Of a stretch of 33,517 nt of DNA, positions 1 to 8,774 are shown piece after piece. The DNA lies in assembly GCF_013425765.1 (NCBI RefSeq), contig NZ_JACCJZ010000002.1:1-33517 (forward strand), given 5' to 3'. A model generated the notes under the pieces. It searched no databases. It saw only the letters and a program-made list of their open reading frames with translations, and was not told where the DNA came from. Position 1 is the first letter of the stretch. Each line of letters opens with the position of its first letter. Position numbers and translations under genes: made by a program. The stretch is from Luteimonas deserti (GTDB lineage: Bacteria > Pseudomonadota > Gammaproteobacteria > Xanthomonadales > Xanthomonadaceae).

Positions 1-992
1 GGCGCTGCCGGAACGGGGCGACCGGCGGGTTCACGCAGCGGCACGGCGCGCTCGCGGGCCGCGATGTCCGGCGTGGTCGGCGCCGGGCGCGCCGGCGCGT
101 CGAGGGCCACCTCGCGACGGGTGATCTCGGGTGCCTGGATCGACTCCAGCGGAGCGGAGATCGCGCGCTCGCGCAGCTCGACCTCCACCTCGCGCGGCCG
201 TGGCGCCGGGACCGGTGTGGACGCCGGACTGCGCAGGGTCGGCACGTCGACCGCCTGCAGCGGCGCGCCGGCAACCTCTCGCTCGCGCACGGCGATGTCC
301 GGCACGGTCGCACGCGGCTGCGGGGGCGGCAGCACGAAGTCGATGTCCGGCCGCGGCGTGACGGTGACCTGGAGCACCTGCGGTGCGACGGGCTCCTCGA
401 CGCGCTCGGCGGCGGCAGGCTCGGGCAGGGCCTCGGATTCGACCGGCTCGGTGCGGGCCACCGGCGCGACCGCACGTGCCGCAGGCGCGGCAGGCGATTC
501 GACCGGGGATGGCGTATCCGGCGCCCCGCCGCCGCCACGGGTCTCGGGCGTGCCCGTGCCGATGAAAACGGCCTGCACCACATGCTCCTCGCCGAGCGCG
601 GCCGGCGCGTCCGAGACGAGGAACCGGGCGTTCATCAGGGTAAACAGCATGCTCAACCAGACGATCTGGACGAGCAGCGTGCCCGCCAGCGATACGCGGC
701 GCAGGCCGCGCTGGTCTCTGGGCGGCGGCTGCCACATGGGGTGGACCAGCGAGGCCCATGCGTGCAGACGGCTACGCGGCGGCGCGAAGCGGGGCCGCGG
801 TGGCGCCGGACGGGACGCCAGGATCGCGACGATCGCGCCGGCCGCGGCGCCGGTGACCGCGCCCACGCGCGCGCGCTGTGCAGCGAGCCAGGTCTCCCAT
901 GCGGGCGGGAACCCGGTCTCGACCGTCTCCGGTCGGATCGAACGCCGTCGTCGGCGACGCAGCACGTCGATCAGATCGGCGGAGGTGAACAT
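1..992 (-). CDS. Transmembrane repetitive protein (C-terminus off the left edge)
   Basis: The reading frame opens at ATG 992-990, 30 bp after the nfuA stop, and runs off the left edge, giving about 330 visible residues. The start MFTSADLIDVL is followed by a run of six arginines. Two hydrophobic stretches follow, a weak Gly/Ala-rich one near residues 44-59 and a strong one near 101-120 (LLVQIVWLSMLFTLM). The rest is rich in Pro, Ala, Glu and Arg with degenerate repeats such as VREREVAGAPL, LRERAISAPL and ARERAVPL. Proteins of this layout are annotated 'transmembrane repetitive protein' in Xanthomonas, with no function known to me. It is in the same frame as nfuA, and the short gap suggests co-transcription. 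No good Shine-Dalgarno is visible. The frame is supported by clean membrane segments and coherent repeats; the other frames here give only Arg/Gly-rich nonsense. Confidence 0.72.
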   Translation of the reverse strand, partial: MFTSADLIDVLRRRRRRSIRPETVETGFPPAWETWLAAQRARVGAVTGAAAGAIVAILASRPAPPRPRFAPPRSRLHAWASLVHPMWQPPPRDQRGLRRVSLAGTLLVQIVWLSMLFTLMNARFLVSDAPAALGEEHVVQAVFIGTGTPETRGGGGAPDTPSPVESPAAPAARAVAPVARTEPVESEALPEPAAAERVEEPVAPQVLQVTVTPRPDIDFVLPPPQPRATVPDIAVREREVAGAPLQAVDVPTLRSPASTPVPAPRPREVEVELRERAISAPLESIQAPEITRREVALDAPARPAPTTPDIAARERAVPLREPAGRPVPAA

Positions 993-1022
993 CCGTTCGC
1001 GGCCGCCCGGCGCCGGCGCCGC

Positions 1023-1616
1023 TCAGGCCGCGTCGCGCGGCATGTACGGCGCATCGCCGGTGTCGTGATCGGTGGCATCGCGCACCGCCGTCACGCCTGG
1101 CACCTTGTCCATCAGGGTCTTCTCGATGCCCTGCTTGAGCGTGACGTCCACCAGGCCACAGCCATGGCAGCCGCCGCCGAACCGCAGCACCACCACGCCC
1201 TCGGCCGTCACTTCCTGCACGGTCACATGGCCGCGGTGCTGGGCAAGCTGGGGATTGACGTCCTGCTCGACCACCCAGCGCACCCGCTCGACCAGCGATG
1301 CGGCCTCCGGCGGGGCCTCGCCCTTGATCTTCGGTGCGCGGATCTGCAGCTGTCCGCCGGTCGCGCGCGCCTCGTAGTCGATCTCCGCGCCGTCGAGGTA
1401 CGGCACGCTGGTGGCATCCAGCCACAGCGTGAACCCTTCGCAGTCGATCGCCCACTCGTCGCCGGTCAGATCGCCGCTGTCGGCGAACTCCAGCCTCACA
1501 TCCGCGCGGGGGGTGCCGGCGTGCACGGCCGACAGCCGTACGCCCAGCCCGGGCATGGACTCGCGCTCCAGCAGCTTGCGGAAGTGCGTCTGCGCGGTTT
1601 CGGAGATGTTGATCAT
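1023..1616 (-). CDS. nfuA: NfuA-type Fe-S biogenesis protein
   Basis: This is a 197-residue protein with the two-domain layout of E. coli NfuA (191 aa). Residues 1-100 are a degenerate A-type scaffold domain ([17 protein letters not shown]) that lacks the scaffold cysteines. Residues 105-180 are a Nfu domain with the CxxC pair C150/C153 in [19 protein letters not shown]. NfuA receives a 4Fe-4S cluster and passes it to apo-proteins, especially under oxidative stress or iron limitation. The start at 1616 fits family length and places a TAGAAT -10 box 7 nt upstream, so the mRNA is predicted to be leaderless. A longer in-frame reading to 1844 crosses this promoter and is rejected. The repetitive membrane protein follows downstream. 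Confidence 0.95.
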   Translation of the reverse strand: MINISETAQTHFRKLLERESMPGLGVRLSAVHAGTPRADVRLEFADSGDLTGDEWAIDCEGFTLWLDATSVPYLDGAEIDYEARATGGQLQIRAPKIKGEAPPEAASLVERVRWVVEQDVNPQLAQHRGHVTVQEVTAEGVVVLRFGGGCHGCGLVDVTLKQGIEKTLMDKVPGVTAVRDATDHDTGDAPYMPRDAA

Positions 1617-1623
1617 GCGGCGT

Positions 1624-1629
1624 ATTCTA
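1624..1629 (-). promoter_or_regulatory. -10 box of nfuA, predicted leaderless
   Basis: TAGAAT on the minus strand lies 7 nt before the nfuA ATG, so transcription would start at or next to the A of the start codon. No convincing -35 hexamer is visible 17 bp upstream. Confidence 0.5.
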
Positions 1630-1704
1630 GCGACCCCCGGCGGAGGTGGACCACGGCGCCCGTCTGGCGCATGAACGCCCCCGCGTCGCCCGAAGGAGCC
1701 CGTC

Positions 1705-2046
1705 ATGTCCGATCTCGTCCCGCTCGCCGCCGCGCACTGCATCCCCCGTCGGGGCGCCGAGCACCGCCTGCCCGAGGCGCGGCTGCGCGAACTGCTGCCC
1801 GAGTTGCCGGAGTGGACCCTCGCCGAAGACGGCCAGGCGCTCACCCGGACGTTCCGCTTCGACGATTACCACCGCACGATGGCCTTCGTGAACGCCCTGG
1901 CCTTCATCGCCCACCGTGAGGACCATCACCCGGACCTCGGCGTGCACTACGACCGCGTCCACGTCCGCTATTCCACGCACGACGTGGGCGGCCTGAGCGA
2001 GAACGACTTCATCTGCGCCGCCAAGGCGGACGCGCTGCTCGCCTGA
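1705..2046 (+). CDS. phhB: Pterin-4a-carbinolamine dehydratase
   Basis: This 113-residue protein of the PCD/DCoH family dehydrates 4a-hydroxytetrahydrobiopterin so that the pterin cofactor of phenylalanine hydroxylase can be recycled. The family signature is present: histidines in [17 protein letters not shown] (H74, H75) and the downstream [12 protein letters not shown] block with H92. Length is typical. A good Shine-Dalgarno (AAGGAG, 1691-1696) sits 8 nt before the ATG. It is divergent from nfuA with about 90 bp between starts. No phenylalanine hydroxylase gene is in the window, so the pathway link comes from the family only. Confidence 0.93.
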   Translation: MSDLVPLAAAHCIPRRGAEHRLPEARLRELLPELPEWTLAEDGQALTRTFRFDDYHRTMAFVNALAFIAHREDHHPDLGVHYDRVHVRYSTHDVGGLSENDFICAAKADALLA

Positions 2047-2821
2047 CGGCGCACGGTGCTCGACCAGGCAGCGGCGCCGCGGTCTTGCAGGCCGAGCGCA
2101 TGGCCGAGTCGGGTTGCACGCGCGGCCACCGGATCGCGATTCTGACGGGCAGCCCGTGGCCGAAGCATTCCGGAGCCTCCCCGTCGCGCCTGATCCCGCC
2201 GTCCGCGCACCGCGATCAGCCGCAGTCCGCACAGGAGGCACGACAGATCGATGGCGACGCGAAGCACATGTGGCTGGCGTCCGCGCACGAGCGTCCTCAG
2301 TCCCATCGGGTGCGTCCGCACGCCGATCTGCGCGCGACCGGCCGACTGCCGTGGGCAGGCGGTCGGCGCGATCCGAAGCGATCGGTCGTCACGCGTGTGC
2401 TGACGTTACGTCGATGCCGACGGCTTCTGGCCCCCGTGAGCGCATCGGCTTCCCGCAGCCGAAGGGATGACGACGTGACAGTGCATCCACGGCCCTCCGG
2501 CGCGGACCGCGTCCGCGCATCGGCCTGCCTCCGGCCGATCCCGCACGCCCGGTGCTGCGCGCACCGTGCCAGCGGACGCTCGACCGCGCCTGCACGCACG
2601 GACCGGCAGGCAGCGTGCCCACCTCGGCCCGTGTGCAATGACGCCCGCGATCTTCGCGGCGAGGCCCACCGCCTGCAGTTGGTGAGCCCGGACCCGGGTC
2701 CCGACGCGTCTGCCGGCACGCGCCCCACCGCTCGCTGCTGCGGCTTCGGGCGACCGGTCGTCCGGAACCGTCCCGGCGCGCTCCGATCAAGCGGCGCACG
2801 TCCGCCAGGAGGACGCCGAGG
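2047..2821. other. Gene-free stretch of about 775 bp
   Basis: No frame on either strand gives a recognisable protein; all open frames have the Arg/Gly/Ser/Pro-rich composition of random high-GC DNA and none has a good ribosome site. I see no tRNA, no U-tract terminator and no long repeat. The only structure noted is a perfect 12-bp palindrome GGACCCGGGTCC at 2690-2701. It lies between the 3' ends of phhB and rluC, so it is a convergent intergenic region where no promoter is needed. Confidence 0.55.
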
Positions 2822-3781
2822 TCAGCGCAGGCGATCCAGCGCCTCGCGCAGATCGTCCGCGAGCGGGGCATTGAGCACGTAGGCCTCGCCGTCGTCGAGG
2901 GCGAACTCCAGCGACGCGGCATGCAGGAACAGACGCTTGAGGCCGATCTGGTCGCGCAGGCGCCTGTTGACCTCGATATCGCCGTATTTGTCGTCACCCG
3001 CTACCGGATGGCCGATGTGCTGGGCATGGACACGGATCTGATGGGTGCGGCCGGTCTCGATGCGCACCTCGCAATAGGAGTGGCCGCCGCGACGCTCCAG
3101 CACGCCGAAGTGGCTCAACGAAACCTTGCCCTGCGCATTGACCTGGACATGCCGCTCGCCACCCTGGCGCAGCCCCACGTGGAGCGGCGCATCCACGCTC
3201 ATCGTGCCGTCCGGCATGCGCCCGGCCAGCAGGGTGAGATAGCGCTTGCGGATGCCCGCGCCGTGATCCTCGCGTAGCAGCGCCTGGAGCTGGGTCAGCG
3301 CCGAACGTTTCTTGGCCAGCACCATTAGGCCGGACGTGTCGCGGTCGAGCCGGTGGACCAGTTCCAGGGACTGGTTCGGCCGCAGGGCGCGCAGGGTCTC
3401 GATGACCCCGAAACTGATGCCGCTGCCGCCGTGGCTGGCCACGCCCGAGGGCTTGCTGATCGCCAGCAGACGGGCGTCCTCGAACACGATGCTGGCCTCC
3501 ATCGCGGCCAGCAGGCCCCTCGAGGGGGTGCCGGCCTCGCCCGGCGTCTCGAGCCGCACGGGCGGAATCCGCACTTCGTCACCGGCCTCGAGCTTGCGCT
3601 CGGCCTTGGCCCGCCCCCCGTTCACCCGCACCTGCCCGCTGCGCACGATCTTGTAGATGATCGACCGCGGTGCGCCCTTGAGCTGGCCGAGCAGGAAATT
3701 GTCCAGGCGCTGCCCGTCCCGGTCGTCGGGGACGCGCACCAGGCGCACGCCGCCGGTCGGGTTGGATCCGCTGTCAGTCAT
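2822..3781 (-). CDS. rluC: 23S rRNA pseudouridine synthase RluC
   Basis: This 319-residue RluA-family synthase isomerises specific uridines of 23S rRNA; RluC of E. coli (319 aa) modifies U955, U2504 and U2580. Residues 24-74 form an S4 RNA-binding domain (QRLDNFLLGQLKGAPRSIIY and onward). The catalytic motif HRLDRDTSGLMVLAK gives the nucleophile D146. Later RluA-family blocks, RTHQIRVHAQHIGHPVAGD and LFLHAASLEF, are intact. The start is the first ATG, with only a weak ribosome site (CTGAG). It is divergent from rne with about 400 bp between starts; rluC and rne are also divergent neighbours in E. coli. Confidence 0.94.
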   Translation of the reverse strand: MTDSGSNPTGGVRLVRVPDDRDGQRLDNFLLGQLKGAPRSIIYKIVRSGQVRVNGGRAKAERKLEAGDEVRIPPVRLETPGEAGTPSRGLLAAMEASIVFEDARLLAISKPSGVASHGGSGISFGVIETLRALRPNQSLELVHRLDRDTSGLMVLAKKRSALTQLQALLREDHGAGIRKRYLTLLAGRMPDGTMSVDAPLHVGLRQGGERHVQVNAQGKVSLSHFGVLERRGGHSYCEVRIETGRTHQIRVHAQHIGHPVAGDDKYGDIEVNRRLRDQIGLKRLFLHAASLEFALDDGEAYVLNAPLADDLREALDRLR

Positions 3782-3797
3782 CTCAGGCTTTATCTGC

Positions 3798-3819
3798 TAC
3801 ACTCGCGCCGCGATATAAG
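3798..3819 (+). promoter_or_regulatory. Candidate rne promoter region
   Basis: Two -10-like elements lie in the rluC-rne divergent region. TACACT at 3798-3803 is preceded by TGC, which makes an extended -10. TATAAG lies at 3814-3819. Neither has a clear -35. Use of either gives an rne leader of about 355-375 nt. Confidence 0.4.
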
Positions 3820-4183
3820 GTGCTGATTTCTCAGGAAGAACCCGGGCCAAAAGCCTGCCTTCCCGAGTCCTCCGGACAGTGCGCGGCCACCGCCCCAGGG
3901 GCGGCCATGTTAGCGGCTGCACGGCAACACCGGTTATCGCCCGATGCCTGGCATCGGCGCTGAACACGTCCCGCGTGGCGTCTCCGGCCGGTCGATCGAC
4001 CGCCCCGGAGGTGGCCGGCGGTCCCGCAACACCGAAGAAGACAACGAGCGCTCCCGCGGCCCGCCGTGGTGTCGTAGCGCTGGACAACCCGGTACGTCGC
4101 TGCGCATGCGCGGCGGCCTCAGGCCTCATCCAGGCGAAACGCCCCGGCGTTCCGCGCGCGAGAGCGCGTTAAGGAATGTCACC
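3810..4183 (+). promoter_or_regulatory. Structured 5' leader of rne
   Basis: Roughly 370 nt precede the rne start with no plausible ORF, but several strong hairpins can be drawn. CCGCC/GGCGG encloses a 5-nt loop at 3890-3904. CCGATGC-CTG-GCATCGG (7 bp, triloop) is at 3941-3957. The palindrome CGGTCGATCGACCG is at 3989-4002. CGCGC-GAGA-GCGCG, with a GNRA tetraloop, is at 4155-4168, two nt before the Shine-Dalgarno. In E. coli a leader of similar length (about 361 nt) lets RNase E cleave its own mRNA and autoregulate. By analogy this leader is a candidate autoregulatory element; that role is inference. Confidence 0.5.
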
Positions 4184-7100
4184 ATGAAGCGCATGCTGAT
4201 CAACGCGACGCAGGCAGAAGAACTGCGCGTCGCCATCGTTGATGGCCAGTCCCTGTACGACATCGACATCGAACAGCCGTCCAGGGAACAGAAGAAGTCC
4301 AACATCTACAAGGGCCGCATCACCCGCATCGAGCCCTCGCTCGAGGCCGCGTTCGTCGAGTACGGCGCCGCCCGCCACGGCTTCCTGCCGCTCAAGGAAG
4401 TCTCCCGCGACTACTTCCAGTCCGGCGTCGACCCCAACAAGGGCTCGATCAAGGAGCTGCTGCGCGAGGGCCAGGAAGTCGTGGTCCAGGTCGACAAGGA
4501 AGAGCGCGGCAACAAGGGCGCCGCCCTGACCACGTTCATCTCGCTGGCCGGCCGCTACATGGTGCTGATGCCGAACTCGCCGACCGCCGGCGGCGTCTCG
4601 CGCCGGATCGAGGGCGAGGACCGCGCCGAGCTCAAGAAAGCGATGGACGCGCTGGAGATCCCCGACGAGATGGGGGTGATCATCCGCACCGCGGGCGTCG
4701 GCCGGGACGCCGAAGAGCTGCAGTGGGATCTCGACTACCTGCTCTCCATCTGGCGCGCGATCGCCGAAGCCGCGCTGAGCAAGCCCTCGCCGTTCCTGAT
4801 CTACCAGGAATCTCGCTTGATCACCCGTGCGCTGCGCGACTACATGCGCGCCGACATCGCCGAGATCCTGATCGACACCCCGGAGATGTACGCCGAGGCG
4901 AAGGAGTTCGTCGAGCAGGTGATGCCGCACAACCTGCGCAAGCTCAAGCACTACACCGACGACGTGCCGCTGTTCAACCGCTATCAGATCGAGTCGCAGA
5001 TCGAGAGCGCCTACGAGCGCACCGTGCGCCTGCCCTCCGGCGGCGCGCTGGTCATCGACCAGACCGAAGCCTTGACCGCGATCGACGTCAACTCCGCACG
5101 CGCCACCAAGGGCGGCGACATCGAGGAGACGGCGTTCAACACCAACCTGGAAGCGGCCGAGGAAGTGGCCCGCCAGCTGCGCCTGCGTGATCTCGGCGGC
5201 CTCGTGGTCATCGACTTCATCGACATGGCCTCGAACAAGCACCAGCGCGACGTCGAGAACAAGCTGCAGAACGCGCTCAAGTATGACCGCGCCCGCGTGC
5301 AGCAGAACAAGATCTCCAAGTTCGGCCTGCTGGAGATGAGCCGTCAGCGCCTGCGTGCGTCGCTCGGCGAGTCGAGCCAGATCGTCTGCCCGCGCTGCGA
5401 AGGCCACGGCCGCATGCGCAGCATCGAGTCGCTGTCGCTGTCCATCATCCGCGTCGCCGAAGAGCACGCGATGAAGGACAACACCGGGCAGGTGCTGGTG
5501 CAGGCGCCGGTCGAGATCGCCAATTACCTGCTCAACGAGAAGCGCAGCGCGCTGGCCGAGATCGAGAAGCGCCACGACGCGCCGATCATCATCGTCGCCG
5601 ACGAGCAGCTGCACACGCCGCACTACGAGGTGTCGCGCATCCGCGAGAACGAGCTGGGCGAAGAGACCAGCCGGCCGAGCTACCAGCGCGGCACGCCGCG
5701 TCGCGTGGCCACGATCGCGCTGAGCAAGGCCAATCTCAACGTGCCGCCGCCGGCGGTCACCAACGTCCGCCCCGCGCAGCCTGCGCCGGTGCGTGAGCCG
5801 AGGCCGGAACCCGTCGCGGCCGTGGCGCCGGCTCCGGCGCCCGTCGCGCCGGCACCAGCGCCGGTCGCCGAACCGGCGGCGGGTGGGTTCATGGGCTGGC
5901 TCAAGGGCCTGTTCGCCGCGCCGGCGGCGCAAAGCGCACCCGCGCCGCGCCGACCGGTCCAGGCCAACGGCCGTCAGGAATCGTCGCGCGACGCGCAGCC
6001 GCGAGCGGACGGCCGCGGCGGTGATCGCAGTCGCGGTGGTCAGCGCAACAACCGCCGCGGCAACCGACCCAACGGCCAGGGGGCGGCGCAGTCGCCGGCC
6101 ACACCGCGCGAAGACCAGCAGCCCGGCCCGGCGCGCGAGCCGCGTCGCGAGCAGCCGGCCGCCGAGCCGCGCAAGGAACGCAGCGCCGACCGGCAGCAGG
6201 AACGCCGCCCGAAGACCAAGCCGCCACGTGCACCGCGCCCGCCGAAGAGCGAGTCGGAGGTCGAGCAGGAGGCATCGATGGGTGTCGCCGCCGCGGTGGT
6301 AGCGAACGAAGCCGCCGATGCCCTCGAGACCGCAGCTGCGCCCGCGCCGCGCGGCGAACGCCAGACCACGGCGGGCGCGGTGGCCGCCGGGGTAGCGGGC
6401 CTCGACGCGCCCGGCGTCGAGGCGCAGGCAGCGTCGGTGAGCAACGAGGGGGACGACGAGCAATCCGGCGGCGACGACGAATCGGCCAACGGGCGGCGGC
6501 GTCGCGGTCGTCGCGGCGGTCGTCGTCGTCGGCGGGGCAAGGGCGAGGCCGGCGCTGCCGGTGACGAAGCCCAGCTCGATGTCGACGGTGACGACGCGGA
6601 AGACGAAGCCGGCATCGCCCCGTCGGACCGGGCCCAGCCCGAGTTCGATTTCGACGACCTGCCTGCGCCCGCGGCAGCCGTCGCCGCGACACCGGCGGCG
6701 AGCCCGGCGCCGCTGACGGCCACCGATCCTGCGACGGGCGACCCGAACGGAGGCGAGGAAGACCGCTACCCGACGGCTGAAGTCGCGCCCGTTGCAGCGT
6801 CGGAGGATGCCGCTGCTCCGGCTCTGCTGCCGACTGCCGCGACCCGCACCACGCCACTGGGCGACGTCCGACCGCCCGCGGGCGTGACGACGGATGCCGA
6901 GCCTACGTCGGAAGCGCTGCCGCCGCCCCGCGAACCCGGTCCGGCGACCTCCGCCCCGGAGTCCACGTCGGAGCCTGTCGCCGATGCGTCCGCGGACGCG
7001 CCGGAGGCGCTGCCGGCCCGCGACGAGCAGGCCGACGAGGTGTCCGCGCCTGCAGACGACCTGAGCTCGGCCGCAGCGATGCCCGTAACGCCGACCGCTC

Positions 7101-7345
7101 CGGCCACAGAGGAAGACACGGCTCGGGCCCCGGTGTCGGAACGCTCGCCGGGTCTGTTCGACGCGCCGGCCGCGCCGTCGCCTGCGCCCGCGGAGACGGT
7201 GCGGATCGATCCTGCATCCATCGCAGCCGACGACGCGGACTCGGCGCTGCCGCCCGCGGACGAGGCGGCAGCGGAGACCACTGCCACCCAGGCAGACGAG
7301 GACGCCGAGCCGAAGTCGGGCACTGCACCGCCGCGCGACGCCTGA
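4184..7345 (+). CDS. rne: Ribonuclease E
   Basis: This 1053-residue protein is the endoribonuclease that starts mRNA decay and matures rRNA and tRNA at the inner membrane. The catalytic half (1-510) has the S1 domain around residues 38-118 ([20 protein letters not shown]), a 5'-sensor and RNase H-like part, the Mg-binding D301 (TAIDVNSA) and D344 (VVIDFIDM), and the zinc-link CPRC at 402-405. Residues 567-577 ([11 protein letters not shown]) look like the amphipathic membrane-targeting segment A. The remainder is a disordered Pro/Ala/Glu-rich scaffold with an Arg-rich block ([17 protein letters not shown]) that should bind RNA and degradosome partners. ATG 4184 is chosen because AAGGA (4171-4175) precedes it and [10 protein letters not shown] matches the family start; an upstream in-frame extension is leader. 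Confidence 0.97.
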   Translation: MKRMLINATQAEELRVAIVDGQSLYDIDIEQPSREQKKSNIYKGRITRIEPSLEAAFVEYGAARHGFLPLKEVSRDYFQSGVDPNKGSIKELLREGQEVVVQVDKEERGNKGAALTTFISLAGRYMVLMPNSPTAGGVSRRIEGEDRAELKKAMDALEIPDEMGVIIRTAGVGRDAEELQWDLDYLLSIWRAIAEAALSKPSPFLIYQESRLITRALRDYMRADIAEILIDTPEMYAEAKEFVEQVMPHNLRKLKHYTDDVPLFNRYQIESQIESAYERTVRLPSGGALVIDQTEALTAIDVNSARATKGGDIEETAFNTNLEAAEEVARQLRLRDLGGLVVIDFIDMASNKHQRDVENKLQNALKYDRARVQQNKISKFGLLEMSRQRLRASLGESSQIVCPRCEGHGRMRSIESLSLSIIRVAEEHAMKDNTGQVLVQAPVEIANYLLNEKRSALAEIEKRHDAPIIIVADEQLHTPHYEVSRIRENELGEETSRPSYQRGTPRRVATIALSKANLNVPPPAVTNVRPAQPAPVREPRPEPVAAVAPAPAPVAPAPAPVAEPAAGGFMGWLKGLFAAPAAQSAPAPRRPVQANGRQESSRDAQPRADGRGGDRSRGGQRNNRRGNRPNGQGAAQSPATPREDQQPGPAREPRREQPAAEPRKERSADRQQERRPKTKPPRAPRPPKSESEVEQEASMGVAAAVVANEAADALETAAAPAPRGERQTTAGAVAAGVAGLDAPGVEAQAASVSNEGDDEQSGGDDESANGRRRRGRRGGRRRRRGKGEAGAAGDEAQLDVDGDDAEDEAGIAPSDRAQPEFDFDDLPAPAAAVAATPAASPAPLTATDPATGDPNGGEEDRYPTAEVAPVAASEDAAAPALLPTAATRTTPLGDVRPPAGVTTDAEPTSEALPPPREPGPATSAPESTSEPVADASADAPEALPARDEQADEVSAPADDLSSAAAMPVTPTAPATEEDTARAPVSERSPGLFDAPAAPSPAPAETVRIDPASIAADDADSALPPADEAAAETTATQADEDAEPKSGTAPPRDA

Positions 7346-7366
7346 CCCGACCTGCAGTCGCCACGC

Positions 7367-7398
7367 AACGCCCCGGCCATGCCGGGGCGTTCTTTTTT
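7367..7398 (+). terminator. Intrinsic terminator of rne
   Basis: A perfect 11-bp stem (AACGCCCCGGC / GCCGGGGCGTT) with loop CAT is followed directly by CTTTTTT. It lies 21 nt after the rne stop codon. Confidence 0.93.
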
Positions 7399-8034
7399 GC
7401 GGGCAGGCGGGACGGCGACGGCATTCCGGCCTGGGCCGAATCGCCCGGGCACGGGGCCGGGGACGCCGTCCCGCATGACCCGGATGCGCGCCCGCTGTCG
7501 CCTCTAGTCGCAGGCTGCAACGAGGACCTCGCACTCCGGCAAGCCCGTGCGTCGCGAGTGCACCCTGCCGGGCACGAACCGGCGCTGAGACGCGACATGG
7601 CGGTCCAGAACAACGGAGAGGTCCAACGCTGCGGCCGATACGTGCGTCCCGGTTTGCAGTTGCGCGCGTGTGGATGCCGGCTCGTGGTCGGCCGCCCGTG
7701 CAGATGATCCGGAGGATGCGCCGTGTCCCAGGCACGGCGCCTGCGTCGCAGGCAGATCACGCTCGTATCGAGCGGCACCATGCGCGGCAGTCTCTCGCCT
7801 GCTGCTGCAGCCTGGGAGCTCTCAGCGCGCGAGCCGCAGCGTGGGAGCGCTCGGCGCACGAATCGCGGAACGCCGGGCGGATTCAACCGTCATGCATGCC
7901 CTGGAGACGCGTGCGCATCACGTCCTGCGGCCTCGGGGGCGCAGAGCGCATCCTTTCCAGAGGGCGAGGCGCACGCGGTGTGGCGACGTCCGGCCCGGGG
8001 CCCCGGTTGCACGCGGCGGACCGGCCGGCCGCTG
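7399..8034. other. Gene-free stretch of about 636 bp
   Basis: This stretch lies between the rne terminator and the stop codon of the minus-strand response regulator, so both flanking genes end here. No frame looks like a protein, no Shine-Dalgarno/start pair stands out, and no tRNA is visible. It holds a degenerate tandem repeat (7813-7870) and a perfect palindrome CCGGGGCCCCGG at 7995-8006. Confidence 0.5.
7813..7870. repeat. Degenerate 29-bp tandem repeat, two copies
   Basis: Copy 1 (7813-7841) and copy 2 (7842-7870) both begin TGGGAGC and agree at about 21 of 29 positions (counted by eye). Differences are scattered. The significance is unknown, and in GC-rich sequence a chance match is possible. 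Confidence 0.4.
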
Positions 8035-8682
8035 TCAGACCGTCAACCCGGGCGCCGATACACCGTACTGGCTGGCGAGCCGCGCCAGCGCGATGCTGTC
8101 CTGGATCTGGAGCTTGGTGAACAACCGCGACTTGTGGGTGTTGATGGTCTTCGCGCTGAGGCTCAATCGCCGAGCGATGTCTTCCTGTCGCAGCCCCTGG
8201 ACCAGCAGCATCGCGACCTCGAGTTCGCGTGGCGACAGTGCGTCGAAAGGCGTGCCTTCGCCGCCGATCCCGGACAGCGCCAGGTTCTGCGCGATGTTGC
8301 TGGCGAGATAGCGCTTGCCTCGCGCCACGTCGCGGACCGCACGGACGAGCTCCTGGGCATCGCCGCCCTTGCCGACGTAACCCGATGCGCCGGCCTCGAT
8401 CATCCTGCGCGGCATCGGCCCGTCCTCGAGAATGGACACCACGATCACGCGCGTTTCGGGCTGGCCACGGACCACGCGTTCGGTCACTTCCAGACCGCTG
8501 ATGCCCGGCAGATGCAGGTCGCACAGCACGATATCGGGCTTCAACCGGCGAATCTGTGGCAACGCGGTCTCGCCGCTGTCGGCCTCGCCGACGATCTCGA
8601 TGTCGTCCTCGTTGGCGAGGATCATCCGCAAACCGGTTCGCACCAGCGCATGGTCGTCGACCATGAACACTCGAATTGCCAT
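8035..8682 (-). CDS. uvrY: GacA/UvrY-type LuxR-family response regulator
   Basis: This 215-residue two-domain regulator has a receiver domain at 1-120 with acidic residues D9/D10, phospho-acceptor D55 (IVLCDLHLPG), S83 and K105 (YVGKGG). A LuxR/NarL helix-turn-helix follows at about 148-210 (LSPRELEVAMLLVQGL, SLSAKTINTHKSRLFTKL). The linker phrase RYLASNIAQNLALS and the HTH resemble E. coli UvrY/Pseudomonas GacA, which act under BarA/GacS to switch on CsrA-sequestering small RNAs. No cognate kinase is in the window. ATG 8682 is chosen because the receiver begins at once (MAIRVFMVDDH) and GGAG lies about 10 nt upstream. An open frame extends upstream but lacks sense. The UvrY/GacA assignment is by remembered sequence resemblance, and NarL-type paralogues are possible. 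Confidence 0.87.
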   Translation of the reverse strand: MAIRVFMVDDHALVRTGLRMILANEDDIEIVGEADSGETALPQIRRLKPDIVLCDLHLPGISGLEVTERVVRGQPETRVIVVSILEDGPMPRRMIEAGASGYVGKGGDAQELVRAVRDVARGKRYLASNIAQNLALSGIGGEGTPFDALSPRELEVAMLLVQGLRQEDIARRLSLSAKTINTHKSRLFTKLQIQDSIALARLASQYGVSAPGLTV

Positions 8683-8774
8683 CGCGTGCCGACTCCGTGC
8701 AATTACATCTCCGGGCCGCGAGGCTACGATGGCGAGAACCGGCACTGCAAGTCGGGCAACTCCGGATTGTCGTA

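Noticed and set aside
31..1068. Arg/Gly-rich open frames on both strands in the first kilobase
   Set aside because: The minus-strand frame starting at 992 gives membrane segments and repeats; the others have only low-complexity composition and no ribosome site.
2690..2701. Palindrome GGACCCGGGTCC as a regulatory site
   Set aside because: It lies between convergent gene ends far from any promoter, and 12-bp GC palindromes are common by chance in such DNA.
4169..7735. A 1188-codon open frame on the minus strand opposite rne
   Set aside because: It is a shadow of the high-GC rne codons: composition is Arg/Leu/Val/Asp-rich without domains, and it covers the rne terminator and leader side. RNase E on the plus strand is certain.
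7399..8034. A possible Rsm/Csr small RNA beside the GacA-like regulator
   Set aside because: About 14 GGA triplets in 636 bp is close to what this base composition would give, they are not clearly in hairpin loops, and no promoter or U-tract terminator pairs with them.
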